A DNA stretch of 64,000 nucleotides, from the NCBI RefSeq assembly GCF_026153515.1, contig NZ_CP110644.1:780501-844500 (forward strand), read 5' to 3'. The notes under the pieces were generated by a model. That model saw only the letters and a list, made by a program, of their open reading frames with translations. It was not told the DNA's origin and made no database searches. Positions 18,339-26,493 of the stretch are shown one piece after another (within the stretch, counting starts at the first letter, position 1; each line of letters begins with the position of its first letter). The DNA comes from Pseudomonas sp. KU26590. GTDB taxonomy: Bacteria > Pseudomonadota > Gammaproteobacteria > Pseudomonadales > Pseudomonadaceae. The position numbers and the translations under genes were made by a program.

Positions 18339-18599
18339 CTACTTTGGTTCGTCGTCACGCCACCAGTTGTCGCCCAGTAATCCCAACCCTACGTAGAGCA
18401 GGCCTTCGAGCAATATTTCATAATCAAGAAATTGCTCATCTTCAATTGCTTCCGCTCTCACGACCCAAGGGACAACGTAAGAAAACCAAAAGACGATGAT
18501 GGCGAGGCCAAGCACCCACTGATAGCGCCAGCGTCTTGTGACTCGACAGGCGCTCCAGATGGCAGCCGCGACGATGATTAACGAGATATAAAACGCCAT
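18339..18599 (-). CDS. Small membrane protein, likely immunity to the adjacent effector
   Basis: 86 residues. Two clear membrane segments (about 2-18 and 28-48), an acidic loop (EAIEDEQFLDYE, 50-61) and a third, weaker hydrophobic stretch (61-77). Its ATG follows the stop codon of the upstream gene with no base between (TAG ATG), so translation is tightly coupled. A small polytopic protein at this place, behind a candidate pore-forming effector, fits an inner-membrane immunity protein of the Tsi4 kind. Family not confirmed from sequence alone. Confidence 0.75.
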   Translation of the reverse strand: MAFYISLIIVAAAIWSACRVTRRWRYQWVLGLAIIVFWFSYVVPWVVRAEAIEDEQFLDYEILLEGLLYVGLGLLGDNWWRDDEPK

Positions 18600-19088
18600 C
18601 TAGCCATCACCGTTGTTTTTAAGCAGCAATGCTGACGAGGATCTCTGAGGGCCAATACCTCCCGCGACTTGAGCGTCGATACTGACTATTACATCACCGA
18701 CGTGGTAGGTCGGGATTCCTTGTTTGATCTTCCCTCCTGAGAACATGCCCGCCATCCCTCCTACTAACGGACCGAACACCTCTGTAACAGCTTTGCCGCT
18801 CAGCGAGGATATGGCGCCACCCACTCTCACTCGTTGATCATTTAATAGATCGGCAGTATTCCGGCTAAGGCGATTAGACACCGCAAGCACCATCCGGCAA
18901 GGCCGCCCCTGTGCAAGCATTCGCTCGTAGGTTTCCTCAATCAACCGGATAACCTCAAAATGACCCTTGGTTATTTCCGGTAGGTTGATCGTTCTCAACG
19001 ATGCGGCATCGTCCGGCTGCACGGTGAAGTGAATAAGCGTAAACACGACACCGTAATGGCCGACATGTTGGGTACGTTCGAAGTCCAT
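18600..19088 (-). CDS. Hcp-linked glycine-zipper protein, candidate Tse4-like pore-forming effector
   Basis: 162 residues from the ATG at 19088, preceded by GAGGGA; a TTG at 19109 is the only longer choice and overlaps the hcp stop. No signal peptide. Residues 1-95 look like a soluble alpha/beta domain. Residues 103-120 form a hydrophobic stretch with a perfect glycine zipper, GPLVGGMAGMFSGG, glycines at 106, 110, 114 and 118. This motif occurs in pore-forming proteins, including the Hcp-delivered effector Tse4 of P. aeruginosa. It lies 14 nt behind hcp and directly before a small membrane protein gene. Delivery through the Hcp tube and membrane depolarisation are inferred from motif and context, not shown. 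Confidence 0.7.
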   Translation of the reverse strand: MDFERTQHVGHYGVVFTLIHFTVQPDDAASLRTINLPEITKGHFEVIRLIEETYERMLAQGRPCRMVLAVSNRLSRNTADLLNDQRVRVGGAISSLSGKAVTEVFGPLVGGMAGMFSGGKIKQGIPTYHVGDVIVSIDAQVAGGIGPQRSSSALLLKNNGDG

Positions 19089-19102
19089 GACATGTCCCTC
19101 GC

Positions 19103-19591
19103 TCAGCAATATTGCTTATTGCCGATCCTGTCCCATCCGCCCGTTACGCTGCCGGCCGCGCTCCCGTCGTTTCTTTTTTGCAGGGTGTAGGTCGAGCGGA
19201 TACGGCCGTAGTTGAGCTGGATGAGTTCGGTGGGAATGCCGTCGTTGGCGAGTTGGTTGTATTCGGCAATGATCACTTCTTCGAGAATGATTTCGTAGAA
19301 CTTCATTTTGTCGCCCCCTGCACGGTGGACGGAAAGCTTTACTTCCTTGAAGTGCTCTCCGGCGCAGTTGGCTGCCATCAGTTTGCAGCTCGACTTGTCG
19401 AGCATCTTGGTCAGCGTCAGGTTGCTGAGTGTGGTACGCCCGGAAGTTGCGCCGCCTGCCGTGCTGGCTGTAACGGACGCGGACTGGTAGGTGCCGAACG
19501 AATACCCGGTGATTTCAATCCAGTCTTTGCACTGCTCATCCAGTGCTTCGCCAGGTATGCCGTCAATCTTCAAAAATGCGTCGAGCGCCAT
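19103..19591 (-). CDS. hcp: Type VI secretion tube protein Hcp
   Basis: 162 residues, the standard size. It opens MALDAFLKIDGIPGEALDEQ and contains KDWIEITGYSFG, NCAGEHFKEVKLSVHRAGG and KMKFYEIILEEVII, all characteristic of the Hcp family. Hexamer rings stack to form the inner tube and can carry small effectors in the lumen. GGGAAG lies 7 nt before the ATG. No sheath, baseplate or VgrG genes are in the window, so this is a satellite hcp locus away from the main type VI cluster. It leads a three-gene operon with a candidate effector and its immunity protein. Confidence 0.93.
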   Translation of the reverse strand: MALDAFLKIDGIPGEALDEQCKDWIEITGYSFGTYQSASVTASTAGGATSGRTTLSNLTLTKMLDKSSCKLMAANCAGEHFKEVKLSVHRAGGDKMKFYEIILEEVIIAEYNQLANDGIPTELIQLNYGRIRSTYTLQKRNDGSAAGSVTGGWDRIGNKQYC

Positions 19592-19872
19592 GGTGGGTCT
19601 TCCCGATGGATATTGTGGATGCCCTGCCAGGGCGGAATATTGATTATCGGGAGGGTGACTCGCAGGGGAGGTCAGCCTGGGTGTCGGAGCATGCAGGACG
19701 CTTACTGTTGTTTTGAGGGAAGCTTCTTACAGACTTGTTCGGCTTATAACTAAGGGATGCCAGGCAGGATGCGATGCTTTACTGCGGATGCGCGCGCCCC
19801 TGCCATCGTCAAGGCAAACCGGTTCATTGGGTACGATCCGATGTAAATCATGTAGAAGCAGGGTTCGGTGAA

Positions 19873-20064
19873 TCAAACCCGCTTGCGTGCCATCAATCCT
19901 TTGCAGCTGTACCAGGTCGGAATGGCCATGCCCACCCAGGCAAGTACATCCCACGCACCGTCGCCGAGCAGCGCGGCGAACAGGCCGACTGCGGTCAGCA
20001 GGGCGATCCAGCCGGGCGTGCCGAAGGTCTTCCAGAACGCCGAATGCTTTTTGTGCCGGGTCAT
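19873..20064 (-). CDS. Small membrane protein at the end of the siderophore locus
   Basis: 63 residues starting MTRHKKHSAFWKTFGTPGW. Two hydrophobic segments (about 17-33 and 37-52) with a basic C-terminus suggest two membrane passes. The ATG overlaps the stop of the PepSY gene as ATGA. Small proteins of this kind follow the PepSY gene in other ferric-siderophore loci of Pseudomonas; the role is unknown. A longer frame extending to 20637 is antisense to the PepSY gene and not real. Confidence 0.75.
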   Translation of the reverse strand: MTRHKKHSAFWKTFGTPGWIALLTAVGLFAALLGDGAWDVLAWVGMAIPTWYSCKGLMARKRV

Positions 20065-21200
20065 GCCACTTCTGCCTCTACGGCGACCGCTTTCGCAACG
20101 GCGACGGCAGCGCGACGACGGACCCACCACAGGTACAAGCCACTGCCGAGCACGATGATGGTCAAGACGTCCAGCGCGGCCCAGAGGATTTTCATCGGCA
20201 TGCCGCCGTAGTCGCCGAAGTGCAGCGGTTGCGACAGCAGCAGGGCGTCCATGTACCACGGGCGTCCCAGTGTTGCGGTGACCTGCAGGTCCTGGGCGTC
20301 GATCAGGACAGGGGTCAGCAGATGGGACGTCAGATGCGTGTCGCCTTTCATGAACACGGCGTAGTGATGCTCGCTGGAAAAGCGCGAGCCGGGAAACGCA
20401 ATGAAGCTCGGCTCGGCGCCGGGGACAGTGGCTTTGGAAATGTCGATCAGCCGGGTCGCAGGTGCGCGCTCGGCCAGGGGCGGGGCGTCCTTGTACGGGG
20501 CGATCATGGTCATCAGCGCGTCGGTGCGCCATTGCGCGATCACCAGATCGGCGCAGGCGTTGAGCACGCCAGTCAGGCCGACGACCATGGCCCAGGTCAG
20601 CGTGACGACGCCGATCAGGTTGTGCAGGTCCAGCCAACGTACTCGCTTGGATTTATTCGGCCGCACCGTGGCGAAATCCAGTCGGCGCATGAAAGGGGCG
20701 TACAACACGACGCCGGACACGATCGCCATGACAAACAGCAGTCCCATGAATGCCAGCAACAGCTTGCCCGGGAGCCCTGCATACATGTCCACGTGCAGGC
20801 GCAGCATGATCATCATGAAACCGCCATTGGCGCTCGGCGTTTCCATCGCTTCGCCAGTGCGCGCGTCGAGCATGAAACTGTGGGATTCGTTAGGGTCGCC
20901 GCCGGCGGTCTTGCCCATGATGGCGTAGACGCCGTTGGGGTCATCGTCGTCCCAGCCGAAATACTGCATCACGTCGCCGGGGCGGTGGGCTTCGGCCGAG
21001 CGGACCAGTTGCTCGAGGTCCAGATGCGGGGTGCCGGCCGGCATTTCCTTGAATTCCGGTGCATCCCCCGTCAAGTGAGCGATCTCGTGACTGAAGATCA
21101 GCGGCAAGCCAGTGATCGCCAGCATCAGCAGGAATGCCGTGCAGATCAGGCTGGTCCACGTGTGGATGAAAGACCAGCGGCGAATGGTTTGGCTTTTCAT
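20061..21200 (-). CDS. PepSY-domain inner-membrane protein, FoxB-like
   Basis: 379 residues from the ATG at 21200. Membrane segments lie near 15-40, 135-160, 185-210 and 330-350 with a large periplasmic part after the first. The motif SFIHTWTSLICTAFLL near the N-terminus and DLHNLIGVVTLTWAMVVGL carry histidines placed as in PepSY-TM proteins that bind heme and act in iron release from siderophores. Its position directly downstream of a FoxA/FiuA-type receptor matches foxB of P. aeruginosa. Likely role: reduction or handling of the imported ferric siderophore in the periplasm (inferred). Confidence 0.8.
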   Translation of the reverse strand: MKSQTIRRWSFIHTWTSLICTAFLLMLAITGLPLIFSHEIAHLTGDAPEFKEMPAGTPHLDLEQLVRSAEAHRPGDVMQYFGWDDDDPNGVYAIMGKTAGGDPNESHSFMLDARTGEAMETPSANGGFMMIMLRLHVDMYAGLPGKLLLAFMGLLFVMAIVSGVVLYAPFMRRLDFATVRPNKSKRVRWLDLHNLIGVVTLTWAMVVGLTGVLNACADLVIAQWRTDALMTMIAPYKDAPPLAERAPATRLIDISKATVPGAEPSFIAFPGSRFSSEHHYAVFMKGDTHLTSHLLTPVLIDAQDLQVTATLGRPWYMDALLLSQPLHFGDYGGMPMKILWAALDVLTIIVLGSGLYLWWVRRRAAVAVAKAVAVEAEVA

Positions 21201-21225
21201 GTGGAAATCCGGAGTAAGCGAATGC

Positions 21226-21258
21226 AACAAAGGCCGCTGTGTGGGAGCGGCCCTTGTT
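21226..21258 (-). terminator. Hairpin between receptor gene and PepSY gene
   Basis: A 13-bp stem, AACAAAGGCCGCT with its near-perfect complement, separates the receptor stop (21282) from the PepSY start. Without a long T run it may only lower expression of the distal genes. Confidence 0.45.
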
Positions 21259-21281
21259 TCAGGTAATGAGAGTTTAAAGCA

Positions 21282-23717
21282 TTACCATTTGTAGTCTACG
21301 CTCGCGAGCACCGTACGACGGTCGCCGTAGTAGCAATAGAAGCCGTCGCAGGTGGAAATGTATTCCTTGTCGAATACGTTGTTGGCGTTGACCGACACGC
21401 TCACGCCCTTGAACGAGTTGTTCATGCGGCCGAGGTCGTAATGCACGGCGGCGTCGTAGACGGTGTAGGCATTGCTGTGGCCGTAGTTGGAATCGGCGAC
21501 GAACCCGTAACTGCCGATCGCAATGTTGTCGGTTTCGCCGATATAGCGCGCACCAAAGCCCACGCCGAAACCGTCGAGCACGCCATTGTGCCAAGTGTAA
21601 TCACCCCAGATCGCCGCCTGGTTTTCAGGCGTGAGTGGCAGTGGACGATTCTTGTCCAGCGGGTCGGTGACCTTGGTCATCTTGCTATTGGCGTACGTGT
21701 AGGACGCGGTCACTTTCAGGTTGTCGGTGACATTGCCCACCGCTTCCAGCTCGAAGCCGCGCACCTTCGCCTCGCCCAGAGGACGCTGCACGCCGAGGAT
21801 GTCGCTGAGCACGATGTCGCGGCGGGTCAGGTCGTAGGCGGCCGCGGTGAAGAGGATGTTGCTGCCTGGCGGCTGGTATTTGAGGCCCACTTCGTACTGC
21901 TTGCCCGTCCCCGGCTGGAACGCCACGCCATTGGCCCCGCCTTGCTCTGCCTGGAATGACTCAGCGTAGGAAATGTACGGCGTAAAGCCGGAATCGAAGA
22001 CGTAGCTGAGCGCGGCGTTGCCGGTAAACGCGCTGTCAGTGCGGTCGTCGGACTGGTCACTGTTGTAGAACTTCGATTCGGTCTTGAGCAGATCCTGCCG
22101 GCCGCCCAGGGTCAGACGCCAGTTATCCAGGGCCAGTTGGTCCTGAATGTAAACCCCGACGTCCTGGGTTTTCTGGTTGTAATCCTGATAGGCGGTGTAA
22201 TCGACGTTGCTGAAGTCCTGCCCGTAGACCGGCTTGACGATGTTGCTGGTCGGCGCGTTGCCGTATTGCCACTTGTAGTTGTGGTTCACGCGCTGATAGT
22301 CGAGCCCCAGCAACACGGTGTGTTTGAGAGCGCCGGTGTCGAAGTCGGCTTGCAGGTTGTTGTCCAGTGCGAACTGGGAAATGTCCTCGTTCACGACATT
22401 GGCGCCACGAGCAACGGTGCCATCGTCGGACACCGAGCCGAAATAACCGCCTGCCGTGATTCCCTGAAAGGACAGGTCACTTTTGGTGTAGCGCACGTTC
22501 TGCTTGAACTGCCAGACGTCGTTGAGACGATGCTCGAACGCATAGCCCAGCGCGTAATAGGTTTTATCGTAGAACTCCCAGTCCGGATCACCGAGGTTTT
22601 CGTGGTACTTCACGCGGCCCGCGGCCGATGGGTATTTGGTGCCCTGAATCGGCAGGAACTGGCTGGTGATGCCGGTATCGTCACGGTTGAACTGGCTGAG
22701 GAAAGTCAGCTTGGTGTCTGGGTCGATGTTCCAGGTCAGGCTCGGCGCGATGTTGTAGCGCTTGTCATCGATGTGGTCCACCGAGGTGCCGCTGTCGCGC
22801 ACGACGCCGCTGACGCGGTACTCGAAATTATCGGCGTCGTCGATCTTGCCGGTGCTGTCGAAGCTGATCTGCTTGCGGTTGTAAGTGCCGACCTGAACCT
22901 GCACTTCGTGGCTGGCTTCGGCTTCGGGTCGACGACTGACCATGTCGAGCATGCCGCCCGGCGGCGTCTGTCCATACACCGAAGACGCCGGCCCACGCAG
23001 GAGGGCGACGCGCTCCAAGTCCCAGGTTTCCATCTTCGGCATCACGTAGGCGCCTTTCGGCAGCGGCAGGCCGTCGAGGAATTGAGTGGGTTCGAAGCCG
23101 CGGACCTTCAGCCATTCGGCCCGGCTGTCGCTGCCGTAACTGCTGGCAACCACGCCCGGCATGTAGCGAACGGCGTCGTCCAGGTTCTGTACCGCGCGAT
23201 CCTGCATCTGCTGGCGGGTCGCGACCGAGATCGAGCGCGGCGTTTCAACCAGTGCGGTGTCGGTTTTGGTGCCCGCTGCGGTGCGACTGGCGGCATATCC
23301 CTGCGCCGGGCCCCACGCGCTTTCGAAACTTTCCTGGCTGCCTTGAATGCTGGTGGCCGGCAATGCCATCGCACCTTCAGGTGCTGCCACCAGCGTGTAG
23401 GTCCCCGCCGTGGTCAGGTTCAATTGCAAGCCGGTACCGCGCAGTGCCTGGCCCATCGCGCCTGAAGCGTCGAACTGGCCCTGAACCGGCGCCGACATAC
23501 GGCCCGCTGCCAGTGCTGGATCCAGCGACAACGCCAAGCCCGACTGACTGGCAATTTGCGTCAGCGTCGTCGACAACGGTGCGGCGGGCAGATCGTAGGC
23601 GCGGACACTGGAAGCCTGGGAAGCGGCCATCAGCGGCGCACTGAGCATCGGTGCGGCAATGGCGACGGCGATAGCCAGCAGGCTGGGTCGCAGAAGGGTT
23701 TGAAGCGTGCGGGACAT
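21282..23717 (-). CDS. TonB-dependent ferric-siderophore receptor with signalling domain
   Basis: 811 residues from the ATG at 23717 (GAGGTG upstream). Order: signal peptide ending near APLMAASQ, an STN signalling domain (about 40-95) that talks to the anti-sigma factor, a plug domain (about 150-270, with LRGPASSVYGQTPPGGMLDM), then a 22-strand barrel ending in the outer-membrane signature VDYKW. The STN domain plus the adjacent sigma and anti-sigma genes define a cell-surface signalling receptor. By size and neighbours it is of the FoxA (ferrioxamine) or FiuA (ferrichrome) kind; the ligand cannot be fixed from sequence. A candidate Fur box overlaps the region just before the start. Confidence 0.92.
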   Translation of the reverse strand: MSRTLQTLLRPSLLAIAVAIAAPMLSAPLMAASQASSVRAYDLPAAPLSTTLTQIASQSGLALSLDPALAAGRMSAPVQGQFDASGAMGQALRGTGLQLNLTTAGTYTLVAAPEGAMALPATSIQGSQESFESAWGPAQGYAASRTAAGTKTDTALVETPRSISVATRQQMQDRAVQNLDDAVRYMPGVVASSYGSDSRAEWLKVRGFEPTQFLDGLPLPKGAYVMPKMETWDLERVALLRGPASSVYGQTPPGGMLDMVSRRPEAEASHEVQVQVGTYNRKQISFDSTGKIDDADNFEYRVSGVVRDSGTSVDHIDDKRYNIAPSLTWNIDPDTKLTFLSQFNRDDTGITSQFLPIQGTKYPSAAGRVKYHENLGDPDWEFYDKTYYALGYAFEHRLNDVWQFKQNVRYTKSDLSFQGITAGGYFGSVSDDGTVARGANVVNEDISQFALDNNLQADFDTGALKHTVLLGLDYQRVNHNYKWQYGNAPTSNIVKPVYGQDFSNVDYTAYQDYNQKTQDVGVYIQDQLALDNWRLTLGGRQDLLKTESKFYNSDQSDDRTDSAFTGNAALSYVFDSGFTPYISYAESFQAEQGGANGVAFQPGTGKQYEVGLKYQPPGSNILFTAAAYDLTRRDIVLSDILGVQRPLGEAKVRGFELEAVGNVTDNLKVTASYTYANSKMTKVTDPLDKNRPLPLTPENQAAIWGDYTWHNGVLDGFGVGFGARYIGETDNIAIGSYGFVADSNYGHSNAYTVYDAAVHYDLGRMNNSFKGVSVSVNANNVFDKEYISTCDGFYCYYGDRRTVLASVDYKW

Positions 23718-23732
23718 GAACGGCACCTCGAT

Positions 23733-23751
23733 GGAAATGGTTCTCAATGCC
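23733..23751. promoter_or_regulatory. Candidate Fur box of the receptor gene
   Basis: Read on the minus strand, GGCATTGAGAACCATTTCC matches the classic 19-bp Fur consensus at 13 positions. It ends 16 bp before the receptor ATG, where binding would block initiation or early transcription. Confidence 0.55.
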
Positions 23752-23925
23752 TATGTGCCGAACGAGATCTGAAAAGTGATAGGGCCGGGCGAAAATAATT
23801 TTGATTGGCGAGCGCAAGGATCTTCTTGGCTGATCACAGACCAGAAATATCTACGCTGAGCGACCCGACGCATTCGCCAGCAAACCGGCTACAGCTTGAG
23901 TTCTCCGGCGCCAGGCGCAAAACAC

Positions 23926-24015
23926 TGTAGGAGCGCGCTTGCCCGCGATTGCGGTGGGCCAGCCGACTTATCCAGTGGCTGATAATCCCCGTTCGCGGGC
24001 AAGCGCGCTCCTACA
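23926..24015. repeat. REP doublet (REPIN)
   Basis: Complete inverted arms of the gcgcgcttgcccgcg type with a 45-bp spacer unlike those of the other copies. A lone arm of the other REP type follows at about 24061-24080. Together they fill the gap between the receptor gene and the anti-sigma gene. Confidence 0.9.
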
Positions 24016-24084
24016 AGTGAGCTGCGTTGAATCCGTAGGCTACGACAGTCCATTACCTGAGCCGGCTTGCTGGCGAACCCCGAT

Positions 24085-25077
24085 TCACAGCGCCGTGGCA
24101 GGCCTCTTCTCGCTGGCAACCACCGTTACCCACCACTGCGTGCGCGATTCGATCTGCACCGGTAGGGTCGGCGTCAGTGCCTTGAGCGCCAGATCCGTGT
24201 TGGTCAACGGGAAGCTGCCGGTGATGCGAAGGTCCGCAATGTCTTTCGCTACGCCGAGATGGCCCTGACGATAACGGGCAAGCTCCGCGACCACGTCGGC
24301 CAGGCGGGCGTTATCGACCACCAGCATGCCGCGCATCCAGGCGCCGGTACCGGGCGCAAGGGCGAGCATGGGCCCGAGGCTGTTGCGATGAATCAACATC
24401 TGCTGCCCTTCGTTCAGCACCTTTTCATGACTCGACGCTTGCGGATGCACGGCGACGGCTGATTGCAGCACGCTCAACAGCGTGCCGTCGGCCTGCCGCT
24501 TGACCAGAAATTGCGTGCCCAGCGCGCGCATCTGGCCTTCGGGGGTTTCGACGATGAAAGGACGCGCGTCGTTGTGGCTCCCGGTCTCCACGAAGATTTC
24601 GCCTTCCTGAAGCACGATCCTTCGCTGTTTGTCGTCGAATCGCACGTCTAGCGCGCTGTGGGTATTGAGCCGAATCAGCGTGTTGTCCGACAGGCGAATC
24701 GTGCGTTGCTCGCCGGTGGCGGTGCGCAGATCCGCCAGCCAGTAATCCACCGGCAGCAGGCGATCCCCCATGAATACCGTCAAGCCCAGCGCCAGCGCGA
24801 CCCCTGCAACCCCGCGGCCGAGCTTGCGCAGGCGCAAGCCCATGCCATCTCGGGAACGCAAAAGCGCGGAGCGTGCCGGGCCGGTGGTGCCGGCGAAGCG
24901 CTGATCGACCATGCCCAACTGCATCCAGGCGCGCGCATGCTCGTCGCTGGCGGCGTACCACTTGGCGAACTCTTCACGCTCGGCTTCGCTGCCCCGGCCG
25001 CAGTCCAGGCACAGTTGCCAGGCGATGGCGGCGTCCAGCACGTGGGATGAAACAGGTCGGGTGGAAATACGGCTCAT
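24085..25077 (-). CDS. FecR-family anti-sigma factor (FoxR/FiuR-like)
   Basis: 330 residues from the ATG at 25077. Order: cytoplasmic anti-sigma domain (about 10-75, with FAKWYAASDEHARAWMQL), one membrane segment (about 95-112), a periplasmic FecR domain (about 120-220) and a C-terminal STN-like segment (about 280-320) that contacts the receptor. It holds the ECF sigma factor inactive until the receptor signals. The start overlaps the sigma gene stop as ATGA, showing translational coupling. Confidence 0.93.
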   Translation of the reverse strand: MSRISTRPVSSHVLDAAIAWQLCLDCGRGSEAEREEFAKWYAASDEHARAWMQLGMVDQRFAGTTGPARSALLRSRDGMGLRLRKLGRGVAGVALALGLTVFMGDRLLPVDYWLADLRTATGEQRTIRLSDNTLIRLNTHSALDVRFDDKQRRIVLQEGEIFVETGSHNDARPFIVETPEGQMRALGTQFLVKRQADGTLLSVLQSAVAVHPQASSHEKVLNEGQQMLIHRNSLGPMLALAPGTGAWMRGMLVVDNARLADVVAELARYRQGHLGVAKDIADLRITGSFPLTNTDLALKALTPTLPVQIESRTQWWVTVVASEKRPATAL

Positions 25078-25592
25078 GTCGGCTCGCCATACAGCGCGAT
25101 GTAGCACTGGCGCAAACCCTGCGCCAGGTACTGACGCACGCGGGGCACCGAGACGCCGAGCGTTGTGGCGATCTCTGCGTGACCCATGCCATCAAGGCGG
25201 TTGTACAAAAAGGCGGCGCGCGCCTTGCTGGACAGCTTGCCCAGCAGACGGTCGATGGCTTTGAGGTCTTCGAGAATCAGTTGCTGCTCTTCCAGCGAAG
25301 GTTGTTCGCCCTCCGGAATCAGCATCAGTTCCTCCAGATACGCCTGTTCCAGCGCGGCCCGGCGGAAGTGGTCGAACAACAATCCCTTCGCGATCGAGAC
25401 CAGAAAGGCCCGGGGTTCGCGGGGTTCAAGCAATTGCTCGCGGCCCAGCAGGCGAATGAACGTGTCCTGGCTGAGGTCTTCGGCGCGATGGGGGCAGGCC
25501 ACGTTGCGTCGGAGCCAGCCCAGCAGCCAGCCGCGATGGTCGCGATAGAGCATTCCGACGAGCTGCTGTTGGGGACTTTGGAGTGAAGACAC
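25074..25592 (-). CDS. ECF sigma factor of the iron-starvation group (FoxI/FiuI-like)
   Basis: 172 residues from a GTG at 25592; no strong ribosome site was seen. Region 2 (about 10-75) includes HRAEDLSQDTFIRLL and region 4 (about 115-165) includes the helix-turn-helix GMGHAEIATTLGVSVPRVRQ. It should direct RNA polymerase to the promoter of the receptor gene once released by its FecR partner. A candidate Fur box lies about 25 bp upstream, so the whole circuit would be off in iron-rich cells. Confidence 0.94.
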   Translation of the reverse strand: MSSLQSPQQQLVGMLYRDHRGWLLGWLRRNVACPHRAEDLSQDTFIRLLGREQLLEPREPRAFLVSIAKGLLFDHFRRAALEQAYLEELMLIPEGEQPSLEEQQLILEDLKAIDRLLGKLSSKARAAFLYNRLDGMGHAEIATTLGVSVPRVRQYLAQGLRQCYIALYGEPT

Positions 25593-25616
25593 AAACGCAC
25601 CAAGGAGAACAAAGGG

Positions 25617-25635
25617 GCTAACGAGAATTGTTCGC
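25617..25635. promoter_or_regulatory. Candidate Fur box of the sigma factor gene
   Basis: GCTAACGAGAATTGTTCGC matches the 19-bp Fur consensus at about 11 positions on the coding strand and is partly palindromic. It sits just upstream of the GTG start. Confidence 0.5.
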
Positions 25636-25763
25636 GATTGTGTCAGAGCCGCCCAATGCTGGCAATTGGTCCTTGTAGGAACAAGCCGAACGGTTGACGT
25701 AAGAATCGACTATTCGATTTGTAGGGCGAGAGGGGATTTAGATGCAGGCGGGGAGGGTGAACA

Positions 25764-26483
25764 CTAAAAAGAGTGCGACTGCTGCTGCCGTCGCCATTTC
25801 GCCACGCCTTGCTCAAGCTGTGCAGGGGTTTCGATCCCTTGTCGCCTGGCGTGGCTGAAGAGGATCAGCGCGAGTTCGGCGGTCACCAGTGCATCGGCGC
25901 TGGCGTGATGACGCTCTTCGGCGTGAAGCCCGAAGAATCGCGTCCAGTCGTCCAGTCCTGCCTGACGCAGATTTGCGTTCGGGCAAAGGAAGGGCGCGAT
26001 ATGAGCGACATCGATGAAAGGATGCTGCAGGCGATAGCCCAAGCTTTCCTTTAATGCACGCCCCAACATGTGCTCGTCGAACGCCGCGTGGAACGCCAGC
26101 AGCGGGCTGTCACCCACGAACGCCATGAAATCCAGCAGCGCTTCGACCGGCTCGCTGCCTGCCGCAATCGCGGTCGGCCCCAGCCCGTGAATCAACACGC
26201 TCGGGCTGAGTTTGTGATCGGCGCGCATCAGCGTGCGCTCGAACTGCTGCCCCAGGTCGATCGCGCCATCTTCGATGACCACTGCGCCGATCGACAGCAC
26301 CTCGTCCCGCTGCAGATTCAACCCGCTGGTTTCAAGATCGACCACGACCCAGCGTTGCTGGCGTAGCGTGTTCTGATCCAGCGCGCCCGGGCCGGGCAGG
26401 GCGCGCAGGCGCAGGTGCTGTTCAGGCGTGAGTTCAGGGGCGACGGCGCGTTTGGGTGGCTTGAGCCAGCGGAACAAATTCAT
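25764..26483 (-). CDS. DnaQ-like 3'-5' exonuclease
   Basis: 239 residues from the ATG at 26483; a longer frame to 26801 is antisense to the upstream gene. The exonuclease motifs are VVDLETSGL (Exo I, with the metal-binding Asp and Glu), FHAAFDEHML (Exo II) and HHASADALVTAELAL (Exo III, with His and Asp). The fold is that of the DNA polymerase III epsilon family, but the protein is free-standing. It lies 10 nt behind the DUF294 gene and both are likely transcribed together, a pairing common in proteobacteria. Confidence 0.88.
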   Translation of the reverse strand: MNLFRWLKPPKRAVAPELTPEQHLRLRALPGPGALDQNTLRQQRWVVVDLETSGLNLQRDEVLSIGAVVIEDGAIDLGQQFERTLMRADHKLSPSVLIHGLGPTAIAAGSEPVEALLDFMAFVGDSPLLAFHAAFDEHMLGRALKESLGYRLQHPFIDVAHIAPFLCPNANLRQAGLDDWTRFFGLHAEERHHASADALVTAELALILFSHARRQGIETPAQLEQGVAKWRRQQQSHSF

Positions 26484-26493
26484 GGTCAGTCGC

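Noticed and set aside
19592..19872. Sigma-54 promoter for the hcp operon
   Set aside because: TGGCATCCCTTAGTTAT on the minus strand does not keep the GG/GC spacing of -24/-12 elements. No other feature was seen in this 281-bp gap.
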